A DNA stretch of 64,000 nt from Ardenticatenales bacterium (GCA_020634575.1 JACKBM010000016.1:1-64000), one strand, 5' to 3'. Shown: positions 1 through 8,715, numbered from the stretch's first letter. The notes: generated by a model not told the origin, from the sequence alone. Made by a program: numbers and translations.

Positions 1-58
1 TGGCTAAGCTGTTTATCTGCCATAAGATAGGCGAAATTGCGTTTGTGGAGATGAGCCC

Positions 59-658
59 ATGCCCTGGATTGAAGTTGTTTCCCTCGAAAAAGCGCGCGGT
101 GTGCTGAAAAAAGAGTATGAGGCGGCCCTCAAACGGGCCGGTCGGATCTGGCATATCGTCAGCATCATGAGCCAGAACCCGCGGGTGATGCAGGCGTCAA
201 TGGGCTTCTACAGCGCCAGCATGTATGGCTCGTCGCCGCTGAGCCGGGCCCAGCGGGAGATGCTGGCCACCGTCGTCTCCGTGGCCAACGGCTGCGTTTA
301 CTGACTGCGCTCTCACGCCCACGACCTCCGGGCTGAGGTCGGCAACGATTTTGGGATTACCGATAGCGACGCAGCGGATGCCTTTGTCCACGCCATCGCC
401 AGCAACTGGCGCCGCGCTGGTCTCTCGCCAGCCAACAAGGCGCTCTGTGCCTACGCGGAAAAAATCACGCGCCACCCCCAGGCAATGGGTGCAGCCGATC
501 TGGATATCCTGCGCAGCTTTGGCTTTGACGACCGCGCCATCCACGATGCGACCCAGGTGATCAGTTATTTCAACTACATCAATCGGATCGCTGATTCTTT
601 AGGGGTGGAGCCGGAGACGTTTATTCGGCCGTGGGAGGCTGGTCCGGAGCCCCTTTAG
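59..658 (+). CDS. AhpD-like (peroxidase-related) selenoprotein with CxxU active site
   Basis: The reading frame starts at ATG 59 behind GGAG (47-50) and meets TGA at 302-304, exactly where AhpD/carboxymuconolactone-decarboxylase-fold enzymes carry the second Cys of their CxxC motif. Read through, the site is NGCVYULRSH (Cys79, Sec82, His86), and the same frame runs on without interruption to TAG 656-658, giving 199 residues. Downstream segments such as ALCAYAEKITR and YFNYINRIADSLGVE fit the TIGR01926 peroxidase-related family. The family reduces hydroperoxides with a redox-active Cys pair; here selenocysteine would replace the resolving or peroxidatic Cys. A tRNA-Sec gene lies 0.6 kb away and a candidate SECIS hairpin follows the UGA. 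The alternative, a truncated 81-residue pseudogene, does not explain the conserved second half. Confidence 0.88.
322..341 (+). promoter_or_regulatory. Candidate bacterial SECIS hairpin after UGA of the AhpD-like gene
   Basis: A 7-bp perfect stem (322-328 with 335-341, CGACCTC/GAGGTCG) closes a 6-nt loop and lies inside the coding sequence 17 nt after the UGA. Bacterial SECIS elements sit within the roughly 40 nt following the UGA, with the apical loop bound by SelB. The loop here is somewhat farther downstream than in E. coli fdhF, so assignment is tentative. Confidence 0.5.
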
Positions 659-1208
659 TCTTGTCCAGGATCGGGATGACCAGACTGGAGGACTGGAGCG
701 GGAGCATGTACAGATCCTCGGTCAGGCTGACGCCAATTTCAGCGCCAGGCAGCAAGCTGAACACCGTCCGCTGCGCTTCGATGGGCCAGCGCCCGACGCC
801 GGGCCGGTAAGCTGGGCCGGCTTTGAGCCCCTGGTCCAGGAATTCCTGGCGGATGTGGGTGTGAACAGCGCGGGTAAGGCTGACGACCAGTTTGAGGGCA
901 ATCTCTTCCAGAATCACTGCCATCGCCATATCGCTTTGATTAAGCCGTTCTACCCGCTCGTCCAGGGCCGGGCCCAGCGTACAGACAGCTAACACCGCCG
1001 CCACTGTTTCTTCTGAAAACCATTCTTGCAGCGCTGCCGCCTCGCTCAGGCTAAATGGCTGCCAGAGCGCCTGCGGATTGGCCAGCTCAGACGCTTCTTC
1101 CAGCATGGCCCGGTAAATCGGCTCCAGACGTTGCCGCCGGCGCGATTGGGGGTAGCGGGCCAGTAATTCTTCCAGGGTAGGAAAGGCTAGTCTAGGCGAA
1201 AGGATCAT
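621..1208 (-). CDS. Stand-alone methionine synthase activation domain-like protein
   Basis: A 195-residue protein resembling the C-terminal AdoMet-binding reactivation domain of cobalamin-dependent methionine synthase. The diagnostic stretch is AYRPGVGRWPIEAQ followed by GVSLTEDLYMLPLQSSS, which corresponds to the RxxPGY and SLTE-sAMxPxxS parts of MetH activation domains. The other MetH modules are absent, so it could reactivate a split methionine synthase or another corrinoid protein. The last 38 bp overlap the 3' end of the AhpD-like selenoprotein gene on the opposite strand. It lies directly downstream of tRNA-Sec on the same strand and may be read from the same promoter. The family call rests on motif recognition only. 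Confidence 0.6.
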   Translation of the reverse strand: MILSPRLAFPTLEELLARYPQSRRRQRLEPIYRAMLEEASELANPQALWQPFSLSEAAALQEWFSEETVAAVLAVCTLGPALDERVERLNQSDMAMAVILEEIALKLVVSLTRAVHTHIRQEFLDQGLKAGPAYRPGVGRWPIEAQRTVFSLLPGAEIGVSLTEDLYMLPLQSSSLVIPILDKTKGAPDQPPTAE

Positions 1209-1271
1209 ACGTATATTCTTGATAGATGTCTGGGCAATGTATTGGAGTTTGTCGTATGGGTTTACTGTTTA

Positions 1272-1369
1272 GGCGGGAGTGGATGGGAGTCGAACCCACC
1301 GCCGCTTGCTCAGCGCAACCGGCCACCAATTTTGAAGACTGGGGCACCCACCGGGGCACAACCACTCCC
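1272..1369 (-). tRNA. selC: Selenocysteine tRNA, anticodon UCA
   Basis: On the minus strand the sequence folds as a tRNA-Sec. It has an 8-bp acceptor stem GGGAGTGG/CCACTCCC (1362-1369 with 1275-1282), an anticodon stem CCAGT/ATTGG around loop CTTCAAA (anticodon TCA, complement of 1333-1335), a long variable arm with a GC-rich stem, and a 5-bp T stem around TTCGACT. The 8+5 acceptor/T-arm geometry and UCA anticodon are specific to bacterial tRNA-Sec. The 3' end reads G-C-C then T, so the terminal A of CCA is not encoded. selA, selB and selD are not in this window. Confidence 0.95.
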
Positions 1370-1376
1370 ACCCAGG

Positions 1377-1405
1377 ACTATAGCGTAGCGGCAAAGTCGA
1401 AGCAA
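1377..1405 (-). promoter_or_regulatory. Sigma70-type promoter of the tRNA-Sec gene
   Basis: On the minus strand TTGCTT (1400-1405) and TATAGT (1377-1382) are separated by 17 bp. The expected start point, about 7 nt downstream, falls at the mature 5' end of the tRNA (1369-1370), so little or no 5' leader may need removal. Confidence 0.6.
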
Positions 1406-1462
1406 CTGAGAGCAAATTCTTATTCTCAACGGGGCCAATCGCCTTTACTCTGCTAGGGTGGG

Positions 1463-3637
1463 GTGTCGCGAAAATCAGTACTGGTAATCTGCCAAGGATG
1501 TCATGTGACGAGAGCAATAGCAATCCTATCCGCCATAGGGCCGGCCGCGCTCCTCATTTTCTGGCGCCTGTTTCCGCAATATGATCCCATCTGGGATGTC
1601 CCGATTCTCCACTTTTATGTGGTGACATTTTTCACCTTTGCTGCGGCTGTCGTGGCCATTTTTACTGGTCGAACCCTCAGCCCGCAAAGCCCGCCCCGTC
1701 ACCGTCTTCTGGCCACCGCCTTTGCCCTGATGGGCGGCCTCTTTTTCATCCACGGCATCACCACGCCGGCGGCGATCATCCACCAATTTAACCCGGGCAT
1801 CAGTTGGGCGGCCTGGCTGACGATGTTTTCCGGTGGCCTGGTCTTTACGGTGGCTTCATTGGACCGGCCGGAAAAGCCATTTTCCCTCAAAAGATTACGC
1901 GTCGTACACATGGGGCTCCTGCTATTCTATGGTTTGTTCGCGGCCGTTGTGGCCTTTGTGCCGGAATGGTTGAGCGCAATCGACCGCGTCGCCGCGCCGT
2001 ACCACCAGATTTTTGCCAATATTGCGGCCATCGGCCTCTGGCTGTGGGCGCTGGTCGTCCTGTACAACACCTGGCGCGAAACGGGTGATCGGCTGGATGG
2101 GGTCATGGTGCTTATCTCGGCCTGGATGGCACTGGCGACCTTCAGTTTATTTCTGTTCCCGCTGTGGAGCCTGGGCTGGTGGATGTACCATTTTCTGCTT
2201 ATGGCCGGGGCGGCGCTGGCGGTCTTCAACCTTGTCGTCGAATACGAGCAGCTGAAGCATTTTCGTTTGCTTGATTACTCGGGCGCGTTGGGCCTGCTGG
2301 TGACGGCCTTACTGGCGCTGGTCGCTTCCCATCTCATCTCGCAGAATGCTCAGGACAGCATCCTCAATGAGATCCAGGCGCGCTCTGAAGCATTGAGCAG
2401 AAACCTGGCGCTGGAGATTGGCGCTGAGCTACCGCCGCTGGCTAACGGTTTGAATCAACAGCTGCTGACCGATAACCAGATGTTGTTCGAGGATGCGACC
2501 TGGTCGGCCCGCCTCGCCGCCCTGGATGCCGGCCTGTTAATCATCTACGACAATGGCTCAACCCCACTCTATGTTTTTCCAGATGTCGCGCACGCGGCGG
2601 TAGGGCTTGGCGTACCGGCCGCTGGCCAAAGTTCCCGCCTGCTGGCCACAGCTGAGCCCCTTTACGAGGGCAGCCAGGGGGACGCCTACTTGCAGACCTA
2701 CGTGCCGATTGAGCAGGGCGAGGATATTGTCGGTTACCTGAGCCTGCTGCAGGCGCTGCCTGGCCTGGAGAGCAGTGTCATCGAAGCCCGCCGGGTTGGG
2801 CTGCTGATCGCCGGGGTCGCTATGGGGGCGTTATTCCTGGCGATGCTGCTGATCCTGCGCCGGGCTGAGAAGCAGATCGCCAGCCGCAGCTATGAGCTAC
2901 AACAAGCATACAGTGAACTTCGCGCCGCCGAGGCGATGCGCGATGATCTCACCGATATGATTGTCCATGATTTGCGTACGCCGCTGACCTCGATCAGCCT
3001 CAGCTTTGATCTGTTGCAGCGTACAGCGAATAAGCCGGAAGCGGCTCCACTCAGCGAGCGCTTCCTCCGCGACGGTCGCCGTTCGGTTGTGCGTATGCTG
3101 GATATGATCAATCAGATGCTGGACATCAAGCGGGCTGAAGCCAATGTGATGGAGTTGGACATGGATTGGCTGGAGGTGGATCAGCTCCTGAAGCAAAAGG
3201 CAGAACAGTTTGCCCTGGATGTCGAGGCTTCCGGTAAACAGATCAAGCTGGCGCTCGCGTCTGATTTGCCTGCCTTGCGCGCCGACGCTACTGTCATTTC
3301 GCGCGTGCTGGATAACCTGATTAGCAACAGCCTGAAGTATACGAGCAGTGATGGCACGATCACCCTGCGAGCCGACCAGCAAGCCAATGAGCTCCTCATT
3401 CAAGTGACCGATGATGGTGAAGGTATGCCAGCTGAGGCCCAGGCGCACATTTTTGACAAATATTATCAGGCGCGCGACGCTGATGGCCGTCCCCTGCGCC
3501 GCGGTAAAGGGCTGGGGCTGACCTTCTGCAAAATGGCCGTTGAAGCGCACGGTGGTTGCATCCGCGTGGCCAGCACACCCGGGCAGGGGACGACGTTTGC
3601 CTTCACGCTGCCCCTGCCAGCCCCCGTGGCCGCCTGA
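1463..3637 (+). CDS. Membrane-bound sensor histidine kinase
   Basis: A sensor kinase of up to 724 residues. The N-terminal ~250 residues hold about seven hydrophobic helices, followed by an extracytoplasmic-type region, another membrane helix (LLIAGVAMGALFLAMLLILR, near 445) and a short coiled coil. The HisKA dimerisation helix carries the phosphorylated His in DMIVHDLRTP (His502 by this start). A HATPase domain follows with N-box DNLISNSLKY, G1 DDGEGM and G2 GKGLGL. No receiver domain or adjacent response regulator is visible, so it is an orphan kinase here. The start is uncertain: GTG 1463 is upstream-most, while GTG 1505 has a well-placed AAGGA (1493-1497) and would remove 14 residues. Confidence 0.9.
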   Translation: MSRKSVLVICQGCHVTRAIAILSAIGPAALLIFWRLFPQYDPIWDVPILHFYVVTFFTFAAAVVAIFTGRTLSPQSPPRHRLLATAFALMGGLFFIHGITTPAAIIHQFNPGISWAAWLTMFSGGLVFTVASLDRPEKPFSLKRLRVVHMGLLLFYGLFAAVVAFVPEWLSAIDRVAAPYHQIFANIAAIGLWLWALVVLYNTWRETGDRLDGVMVLISAWMALATFSLFLFPLWSLGWWMYHFLLMAGAALAVFNLVVEYEQLKHFRLLDYSGALGLLVTALLALVASHLISQNAQDSILNEIQARSEALSRNLALEIGAELPPLANGLNQQLLTDNQMLFEDATWSARLAALDAGLLIIYDNGSTPLYVFPDVAHAAVGLGVPAAGQSSRLLATAEPLYEGSQGDAYLQTYVPIEQGEDIVGYLSLLQALPGLESSVIEARRVGLLIAGVAMGALFLAMLLILRRAEKQIASRSYELQQAYSELRAAEAMRDDLTDMIVHDLRTPLTSISLSFDLLQRTANKPEAAPLSERFLRDGRRSVVRMLDMINQMLDIKRAEANVMELDMDWLEVDQLLKQKAEQFALDVEASGKQIKLALASDLPALRADATVISRVLDNLISNSLKYTSSDGTITLRADQQANELLIQVTDDGEGMPAEAQAHIFDKYYQARDADGRPLRRGKGLGLTFCKMAVEAHGGCIRVASTPGQGTTFAFTLPLPAPVAA

Positions 3638-3810
3638 TTCAGGCTGGCCGATGGCCTTGGTGTGGCGGCATCTATGGGCAGCGTTTGCCGGCGCTGTACT
3701 CAAGATCTCCCTGCCCCAATTCCTCCCCAGAGCGTATAATCATTTGCCGCTGTGGTTATTGTTCCTGCCCATCTGAAGGGTTTGCCCTGAATCCATGTTG
3801 ATTGAGGTGT

Positions 3811-3842
3811 CACAGCCTGGCTGGTGAGGCTGTGGCTTTTGT
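3811..3842 (+). terminator. Intrinsic terminator-like hairpin between kinase and GH3 genes
   Basis: An 8-bp stem CACAGCCT/AGGCTGTG (3811-3818 with 3827-3834) is followed by a T-rich tract. It could end the kinase transcript. A TATAAT (3735-3740) lies upstream without a good -35, so a leader terminator for the GH3 gene is a weaker possibility. Confidence 0.5.
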
Positions 3843-3888
3843 TTCTATTTGATGGACGCAGCGGGTTTGTTTATCCAGAGGGTGCGAA

Positions 3889-5727
3889 ATGAGTGAGAAA
3901 ATTGTGTTACGTGGAAATCAACCGGCCGGTCCCGATATCGTCGCCCGCGCCGCAGAACTATTAGCCCAGATGACCCTGACCGAGAAAATCGGCCAGATGA
4001 CCCAGGTCGAAAAAGGTAGTATCACCCCCGCCGATGTGGCCCAATACGGGATTGGCTCGGTACTGAGCGGCGGCGGCGGCAACCCGAAACCGAATTCGCC
4101 GGCCACCTGGCGCGAGATGGTGAACGGCTTCATCGCCGCCTCCCTGGAATCCCGCCTGAAAATTCCCCTGATTTATGGCTCCGACGCTGTCCATGGCCAC
4201 AACAACGTGCGCGGCGCCACCATCTTCCCCCACAACAACGGCCTCGGCGCGGCTGGTGATGTTGACCTGGTCGAGCGTATCGCCCGGGCCACCGCCCGTG
4301 AGCTGGCGGCAACCGGCGTTCGCTGGAACTTCGCCCCGGCCGTTTCCCTGCCCCTGGACATTCGCTGGGGGCGCAGCTACGAAGGGTTCAGCCAGGACAG
4401 CCGCGTCATCACAAAGATGGCTGCGGCCTACGTGCGCGGCCTGGTCGGGGCTGATCCGGCCCATTCAACCCTGCCCTCAGTCAAACATTTTATCGGCGAT
4501 GGCTCGGCCACCTGGGGAACCTCTACCCGCATCCAGGCGGAGGATATGGACACCGTCCTGAATGACCCGACCCTGGCCAGCGCCAACCTGGGCGATGAGA
4601 TGGTCAACGTCTTGAAACTGGGCGCCTGGCGCATTGACCAGGGGCAAAGCATTATCGACGAGGCGGAGCTGCGGGCCCACCATCTGCCGCCCTACATCGC
4701 GGCGATGGAAGCCGGGGCGCTGAACATCATGGTCAGCTTCTCCTCCTGGGATGGCATCAAAATGCATGCCCAGAAATACCTGCTCACCGATGTTCTCAAA
4801 GGCGAGCTGGGCTTCAGCGGCTTCCTGGTTTCGGACTGGGAAGCGATCAACCAGGTGCATCCAGACCTGTACACCGCCATCTGCCTCAGCATCAACGCCG
4901 GGCTCGATATGAACATGGTGCCATATCGCTGGCAGGAGTACATGCAGCTGCTGGAGAAGGCCGTTAACGCCGGTGATGTGCCCATGGCGCGAATTGACGA
5001 TGCGGTTAGGCGCATCCTGCAGGTTAAGCTACAGCTGGGGCTGTTCGAGCAGCCGTTCTGCGATACGCCGCTGGAGGTGGTGGGCTGCGCTGAGCATCGG
5101 GCGCTGGCCCGCGAGGCGGTGCGGAAATCGCTGGTGTTGTTGAAGAACGATGGCGCCTTGCCGGCGGCGGCTGATCTACCCGCCCTGCTGGTGGCTGGCT
5201 CCCACGCCCATGATGTCGGCCGCCAGTGCGGTGGCTGGACCATTGAGTGGATGGGCGGGCCTGGCGCCATCACCCCCGGCACGACTATTCTGGAAGGGTT
5301 GCGCGCGCTTGCCGGTGAGCAGATGGAAATTGTCTATGAGCCGGAGGCCCGTTTTGGCGAGGCGCGGGCGCCGTTGGGGCTGGTTGTCGTCGGTGAAGAG
5401 CCGTACGCCGAAGGGATGGGCGACCGCCTTGATTTGAGCCTGGCGCCGGCCCAGGTGGAGACGATCCGCCGGGCGCGGCAGCATTGCGACAAGCTGGTGG
5501 TGGTGTTGATTTCCGGCCGGCCGGTGATTGTGTCCGATTGGGCCGACGAGGTAGATGGCCTGGTGGCGGCCTGGCTGCCGGGCAGTGAAGGCGACGGTGT
5601 GGCTGACGTGTTGCTGGGGCAGGCGCCCTTCAACGGTAAACTGCAATACGAGTGGCCCCGGTCGATGGCCCAGATCCCATTGGGCAGTCATGACGACGAG
5701 CCGCAATTCAGGCCAGGGCAGGGCTAA
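3889..5727 (+). CDS. Glycoside hydrolase family 3 (beta-glucosidase-like), cytosolic
   Basis: A 612-residue GH3 enzyme hydrolysing non-reducing beta-linked sugars by a retaining mechanism. The N-terminal TIM barrel is clear: QMTLTEKIGQM, GSDAVHGHNN, WNFAPAVSLPLDIRWGRSYE and SVKHFIGDG. The nucleophile Asp lies in FLVSDWEA (Asp316). A C-terminal alpha/beta sandwich begins near 400 with LLKNDGALP. No signal peptide is present, and the protein is shorter than three-domain GH3s because the fibronectin III domain is absent. That suggests hydrolysis of imported oligosaccharides in the cytosol. The 3' end overlaps the convergent GNAT gene by 4 bp. An ACCGGCCGGT palindrome (3921-3930) lies in the first codons. 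Confidence 0.9.
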   Translation: MSEKIVLRGNQPAGPDIVARAAELLAQMTLTEKIGQMTQVEKGSITPADVAQYGIGSVLSGGGGNPKPNSPATWREMVNGFIAASLESRLKIPLIYGSDAVHGHNNVRGATIFPHNNGLGAAGDVDLVERIARATARELAATGVRWNFAPAVSLPLDIRWGRSYEGFSQDSRVITKMAAAYVRGLVGADPAHSTLPSVKHFIGDGSATWGTSTRIQAEDMDTVLNDPTLASANLGDEMVNVLKLGAWRIDQGQSIIDEAELRAHHLPPYIAAMEAGALNIMVSFSSWDGIKMHAQKYLLTDVLKGELGFSGFLVSDWEAINQVHPDLYTAICLSINAGLDMNMVPYRWQEYMQLLEKAVNAGDVPMARIDDAVRRILQVKLQLGLFEQPFCDTPLEVVGCAEHRALAREAVRKSLVLLKNDGALPAAADLPALLVAGSHAHDVGRQCGGWTIEWMGGPGAITPGTTILEGLRALAGEQMEIVYEPEARFGEARAPLGLVVVGEEPYAEGMGDRLDLSLAPAQVETIRRARQHCDKLVVVLISGRPVIVSDWADEVDGLVAAWLPGSEGDGVADVLLGQAPFNGKLQYEWPRSMAQIPLGSHDDEPQFRPGQG

Positions 5728-6212
5728 GCGTCGTCGGTTAGGCGCAGTTCGTACTCATACTCATCCTCCAGCGGCACGCCATTCAGGCCCAGCAGGGGGA
5801 TCTCCGGTTTGAGCAGACGCGATTGGGCGATGGCGTTATGGTGGATATGAGCCAGGCGCCAGCCAACTGATTCGTAAAAACGTTGGGCTGGCAGGTTGTC
5901 ATTGGTGGTAATAAGCCAAAGACGCTGCCAGCCCTTTTCTTTGCCCAGAGCCGCCATGTGAGCCAAAAGCTGCCGGCCGATGCCCTGCCGCGGGCGCAGG
6001 GCATTGATGGAGCTGATTTCGCAGGTGGCCTCTTCCGGCCGGTAAGTCACGATCCCCACAATCTCAGCCCCATCACAGGCCAGGAAGCCAGGCAAGACGG
6101 CCAGGTCAAAGAGGCGGCCTCGCGAGACCATCTGCGTGGCGCCCCACAGGCGCTTGAGGGTTTGGGTTAGCCACGGCCTATCCGCTGGCTGAATGGCGCG
6201 TATGGTGATCAT
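5724..6212 (-). CDS. GNAT family N-acetyltransferase
   Basis: A 162-residue single-domain GNAT protein. The acetyl-CoA-binding motif A is RPRQGIGRQLLAHM, followed by the motif B region PAQRFYESVGW. It transfers an acetyl group from acetyl-CoA to an unknown amine. It is convergent with the GH3 gene (4-bp overlap) and divergent from the DUF4956 gene, so it stands alone. The substrate cannot be read from sequence. Confidence 0.88.
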   Translation of the reverse strand: MITIRAIQPADRPWLTQTLKRLWGATQMVSRGRLFDLAVLPGFLACDGAEIVGIVTYRPEEATCEISSINALRPRQGIGRQLLAHMAALGKEKGWQRLWLITTNDNLPAQRFYESVGWRLAHIHHNAIAQSRLLKPEIPLLGLNGVPLEDEYEYELRLTDDA

Positions 6213-6337
6213 CTCTTCTTAATCTCTCAAACTGTGCTTAACAATCTCTTCACAATTGCCATTTAGGCTGTAATTTGCCGGCAATATGGGCTACCGGCCG
6301 GTCTGGCAAGCTAACCCGCTAACGCAAAGGAACCATT

Positions 6338-6931
6338 GTGACTGCAGAACTGTTGAATCTACTTTTAGGCACCTCACTCAACTTCCTGGTTGCCTTTATT
6401 ATTGTCCGCTTTATCTATTATCCCAAGACCCCGGCGCATCAATACGTTTTCACTTTTCTGGCTTTTAACACGATCATTTTCTTTGTGATTGGCCTTTTGA
6501 CCAGTGTCGAAATCAGCGTCGGCGTGGGCTTTGGGTTGTTTGCCATCTTTTCCGTGCTGCGTTACCGGACCGACGAGGTGCCGATCCGGGAGATGACCTA
6601 TCTCTTTATCATCATCGCCCTGCCGGTGATGAATTCGATTATTGCCGGGAGCCAGGATTATGTGCGTTTGCTGGTCGCCAATGCGGTGATTATCGCCGTA
6701 CTCATTTTTCTGGAAAAAGGTTGGGGATTCCATTACGAGTCCAGCCAGAAAATCACCTACAAGAATATGGAGCTGATTAAACCGGCCAACCGGGCCCAAT
6801 TGCTGGCTGATTTACGCCAGCAAACCGGGCTGCCGGTGAAGCGGGTGCAGGTTGGCCGGCTGAACCTGGCCAATGGCCGCGTTCAGCTCAAAGTTTTTTA
6901 TGACGAAGCGGACACCGACGAAATCGCCTGA
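6338..6931 (+). CDS. DUF4956 integral membrane protein
   Basis: A 197-residue protein starting at GTG 6338 behind AAAGGA. Four to five hydrophobic helices occupy the first ~130 residues, and the DUF4956 hallmark is FGLFAIFSVLRYRTDEVPIR. The C-terminal third is soluble. DUF4956 genes usually occur with CotH-like and VTC (polyphosphate polymerase-like) genes; CotH follows 53 bp downstream here, but no VTC gene is present. The function is not established; a role in surface polymer assembly is inference from context. An ACCGGCCGGT lies 36 bp upstream of the start. Confidence 0.8.
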   Translation: MTAELLNLLLGTSLNFLVAFIIVRFIYYPKTPAHQYVFTFLAFNTIIFFVIGLLTSVEISVGVGFGLFAIFSVLRYRTDEVPIREMTYLFIIIALPVMNSIIAGSQDYVRLLVANAVIIAVLIFLEKGWGFHYESSQKITYKNMELIKPANRAQLLADLRQQTGLPVKRVQVGRLNLANGRVQLKVFYDEADTDEIA

Positions 6932-6984
6932 AACAAGTGTGCCTGATTGGCGCCTGACTGGCATTGAATGGAAGGTATGAGACG

Positions 6985-8565
6985 ATGAAACGATATTGGA
7001 TAGCATTATTCCTGATGGCGCTGTTGGCGGTTGGCTGCGGGCAACTGCCCGGCAATGATGGCCAGACCGGCAACGAGAGTAATGAAGCGGCCAGCGCGGC
7101 TGAGACTGATGGGGTGGCGCGACCGGCCGGTTGGACAGAAGAGACCCATTCCAACGACGCCGAGCCCAATTACGACGTGGTCTTTCCCCAGGACCAGGTC
7201 AACCAGATGACCATCACCATCTCAGCGGAAAACTGGGAGGCGATGCAGACTAACATGACGGAGCTGATGGGTGAGCCGGGCCAGGGTGGCTTTGGCGGCC
7301 CGGGCGGTTTCGGTGGAGGGCCGCCCGAGGGCTTCAACGGCCAGCCACCAGAGGGATTTGAGCCACCTGAAGGTTTTGAACCGCCGGAAGGATTTCAGCC
7401 ACCGGCCGGAGGCCAATTCCCCGGTGGCGGTGGTGGCCCGGGCGACCTCGTCAGCGAAAACCCGATGTGGGTGGAAGCCACCATCGAATTTAATGGTCTG
7501 GTCTGGACCAATGTGGGTGTCCGCTACAAGGGCAACTCCTCGCTCTCCTCAGCCTGGCGCAGCGGCGACGCCAAAATGCCGCTGAAACTGGATTTTGATG
7601 AGTTTGAAGATGACTATCCCGAGATCGACAACCAGCGTTTCTACGGCTTCAAACAGCTTTCCCTGGCCAATGGCTTCAGCGATGACAGTCTCATGCGTGA
7701 AACAGTGGCTTATGATCTGCTGGCTGAGGCCGGTCTGCCCGCAGCCGAGACCGCCTTCTACGAAATCCTGCTGGACCATGGCGATGGGCCGGAATCGCTC
7801 GGCGTCTATATCGTCGTTGAAGTTGTTGACGATACCGTGATCGATCGCGTCTTTGGCAGCGACGACGGCAATATTTATGAAGGCGATGGTTCGGGCGTCT
7901 CCCTGGCTGAGGGGACGCAGGGCCAGATTGAGGGCAGCTTCCTGAAAGAGAACAACGAGGACGAGGCGGATTGGAGTGACATCGAAGCGCTGTACGAGGC
8001 GTTGCACGCCGACAGCCGTACCAGTGACCCGGCGGCCTGGCGAGCTGAGCTGGAAACGCTTTTCAACGTCCCGGATTTCTTGCACTGGCTGGCCCTGAGC
8101 GCCGCCATCCAACATTGGGACACCTACGGCGGGATGACGCACAACTTCTACATCTACCACGATCCGGCGACAGATCAGCTGCAATGGATCTCCTGGGACC
8201 ACAACCAGGTGTTGGGCTCAGTGCCCGGCGGCGACGGTGGTGGCGGCATGGGCGGGCCAGGTGGCCGTGGTGGCATGGGCCAGGTCCCGCTGGACAAGAC
8301 CGCTATCGGCGACAACTGGCCGCTCATCAGCTACCTGATCGCGGACCCGGTTTACAACGAGATGTACATCGACTACCTGCGTGAGGTGGCGGACCAGCTG
8401 GATCCCGACGCCCTGGCGGCCCGCTACCAGGCGATGGCGACGCTGCTCGAGCCTTACGCTGCCGCCGACGTTGGCGCAGACACCTTCGCCGCCGCCGTCC
8501 AGGCCCTCACCGACGCCACCTACCAGCGCGCCCAACTCCTTGAAGAGTTCCTGGCCAGCCAATGA
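6985..8565 (+). CDS. CotH-family protein kinase-like lipoprotein
   Basis: A 526-residue lipoprotein. MKRYWIALFLMALLAVGC is a lipoprotein signal with the lipobox Cys at 18. The start at ATG 6985, behind GAAGG, was chosen because it begins this signal; a longer TTG start at 6964 is less likely. The CotH fold begins near 50 (VNQMTITISAENW). A Gly/Pro-rich insert with PPEGFEPP-type repeats spans about residues 90-155, and a second Gly-rich loop is near 415. The segments KGNSS, SWRSGDAKMPLKLDFDE and WISWDHNQ match CotH kinase-like proteins, which phosphorylate surface proteins in spore formers. Nothing here suggests sporulation. It probably forms an operon with DUF4956. Confidence 0.87.
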   Translation: MKRYWIALFLMALLAVGCGQLPGNDGQTGNESNEAASAAETDGVARPAGWTEETHSNDAEPNYDVVFPQDQVNQMTITISAENWEAMQTNMTELMGEPGQGGFGGPGGFGGGPPEGFNGQPPEGFEPPEGFEPPEGFQPPAGGQFPGGGGGPGDLVSENPMWVEATIEFNGLVWTNVGVRYKGNSSLSSAWRSGDAKMPLKLDFDEFEDDYPEIDNQRFYGFKQLSLANGFSDDSLMRETVAYDLLAEAGLPAAETAFYEILLDHGDGPESLGVYIVVEVVDDTVIDRVFGSDDGNIYEGDGSGVSLAEGTQGQIEGSFLKENNEDEADWSDIEALYEALHADSRTSDPAAWRAELETLFNVPDFLHWLALSAAIQHWDTYGGMTHNFYIYHDPATDQLQWISWDHNQVLGSVPGGDGGGGMGGPGGRGGMGQVPLDKTAIGDNWPLISYLIADPVYNEMYIDYLREVADQLDPDALAARYQAMATLLEPYAAADVGADTFAAAVQALTDATYQRAQLLEEFLASQ

Positions 8566-8579
8566 TGAAGAGTTTTTTT

Positions 8580-8687
8580 GCCACGGATTAACACGGATTA
8601 GGCACGGATTCTTTTTTTCTGAATTGCCTGGCCTTCAGTGTGACGATAACTACAAAAAATCCGTGGAAATCCGTGCTAATCCGTGGC
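8580..8687. repeat. CACGGATT-family inverted repeat, copy A
   Basis: Three tandem units near CACGGATTA (8582-8610) are mirrored by three complementary ATCCGTG units (8657-8687), giving a long imperfect hairpin of about 108 bp just downstream of the CotH gene. Further copies lie at 19701-19760, 30723-30804, 42311-42422, 42891-43000 and 48753-48864, with a diverged relative at 52438-52579. Confidence 0.85.
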
Positions 8688-8715
8688 CAAAGATCTTAAT
8701 CCAACGAGAAAAGCC

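Noticed and set aside
1226..1523. Small ORFs on both strands around 1.2-1.5 kb
   Set aside because: They cover the tRNA-Sec gene and have no ribosome-binding site or similarity.
3721..3888. A riboswitch ahead of the GH3 gene
   Set aside because: Only a terminator hairpin and a lone TATAAT were seen; no conserved aptamer features.
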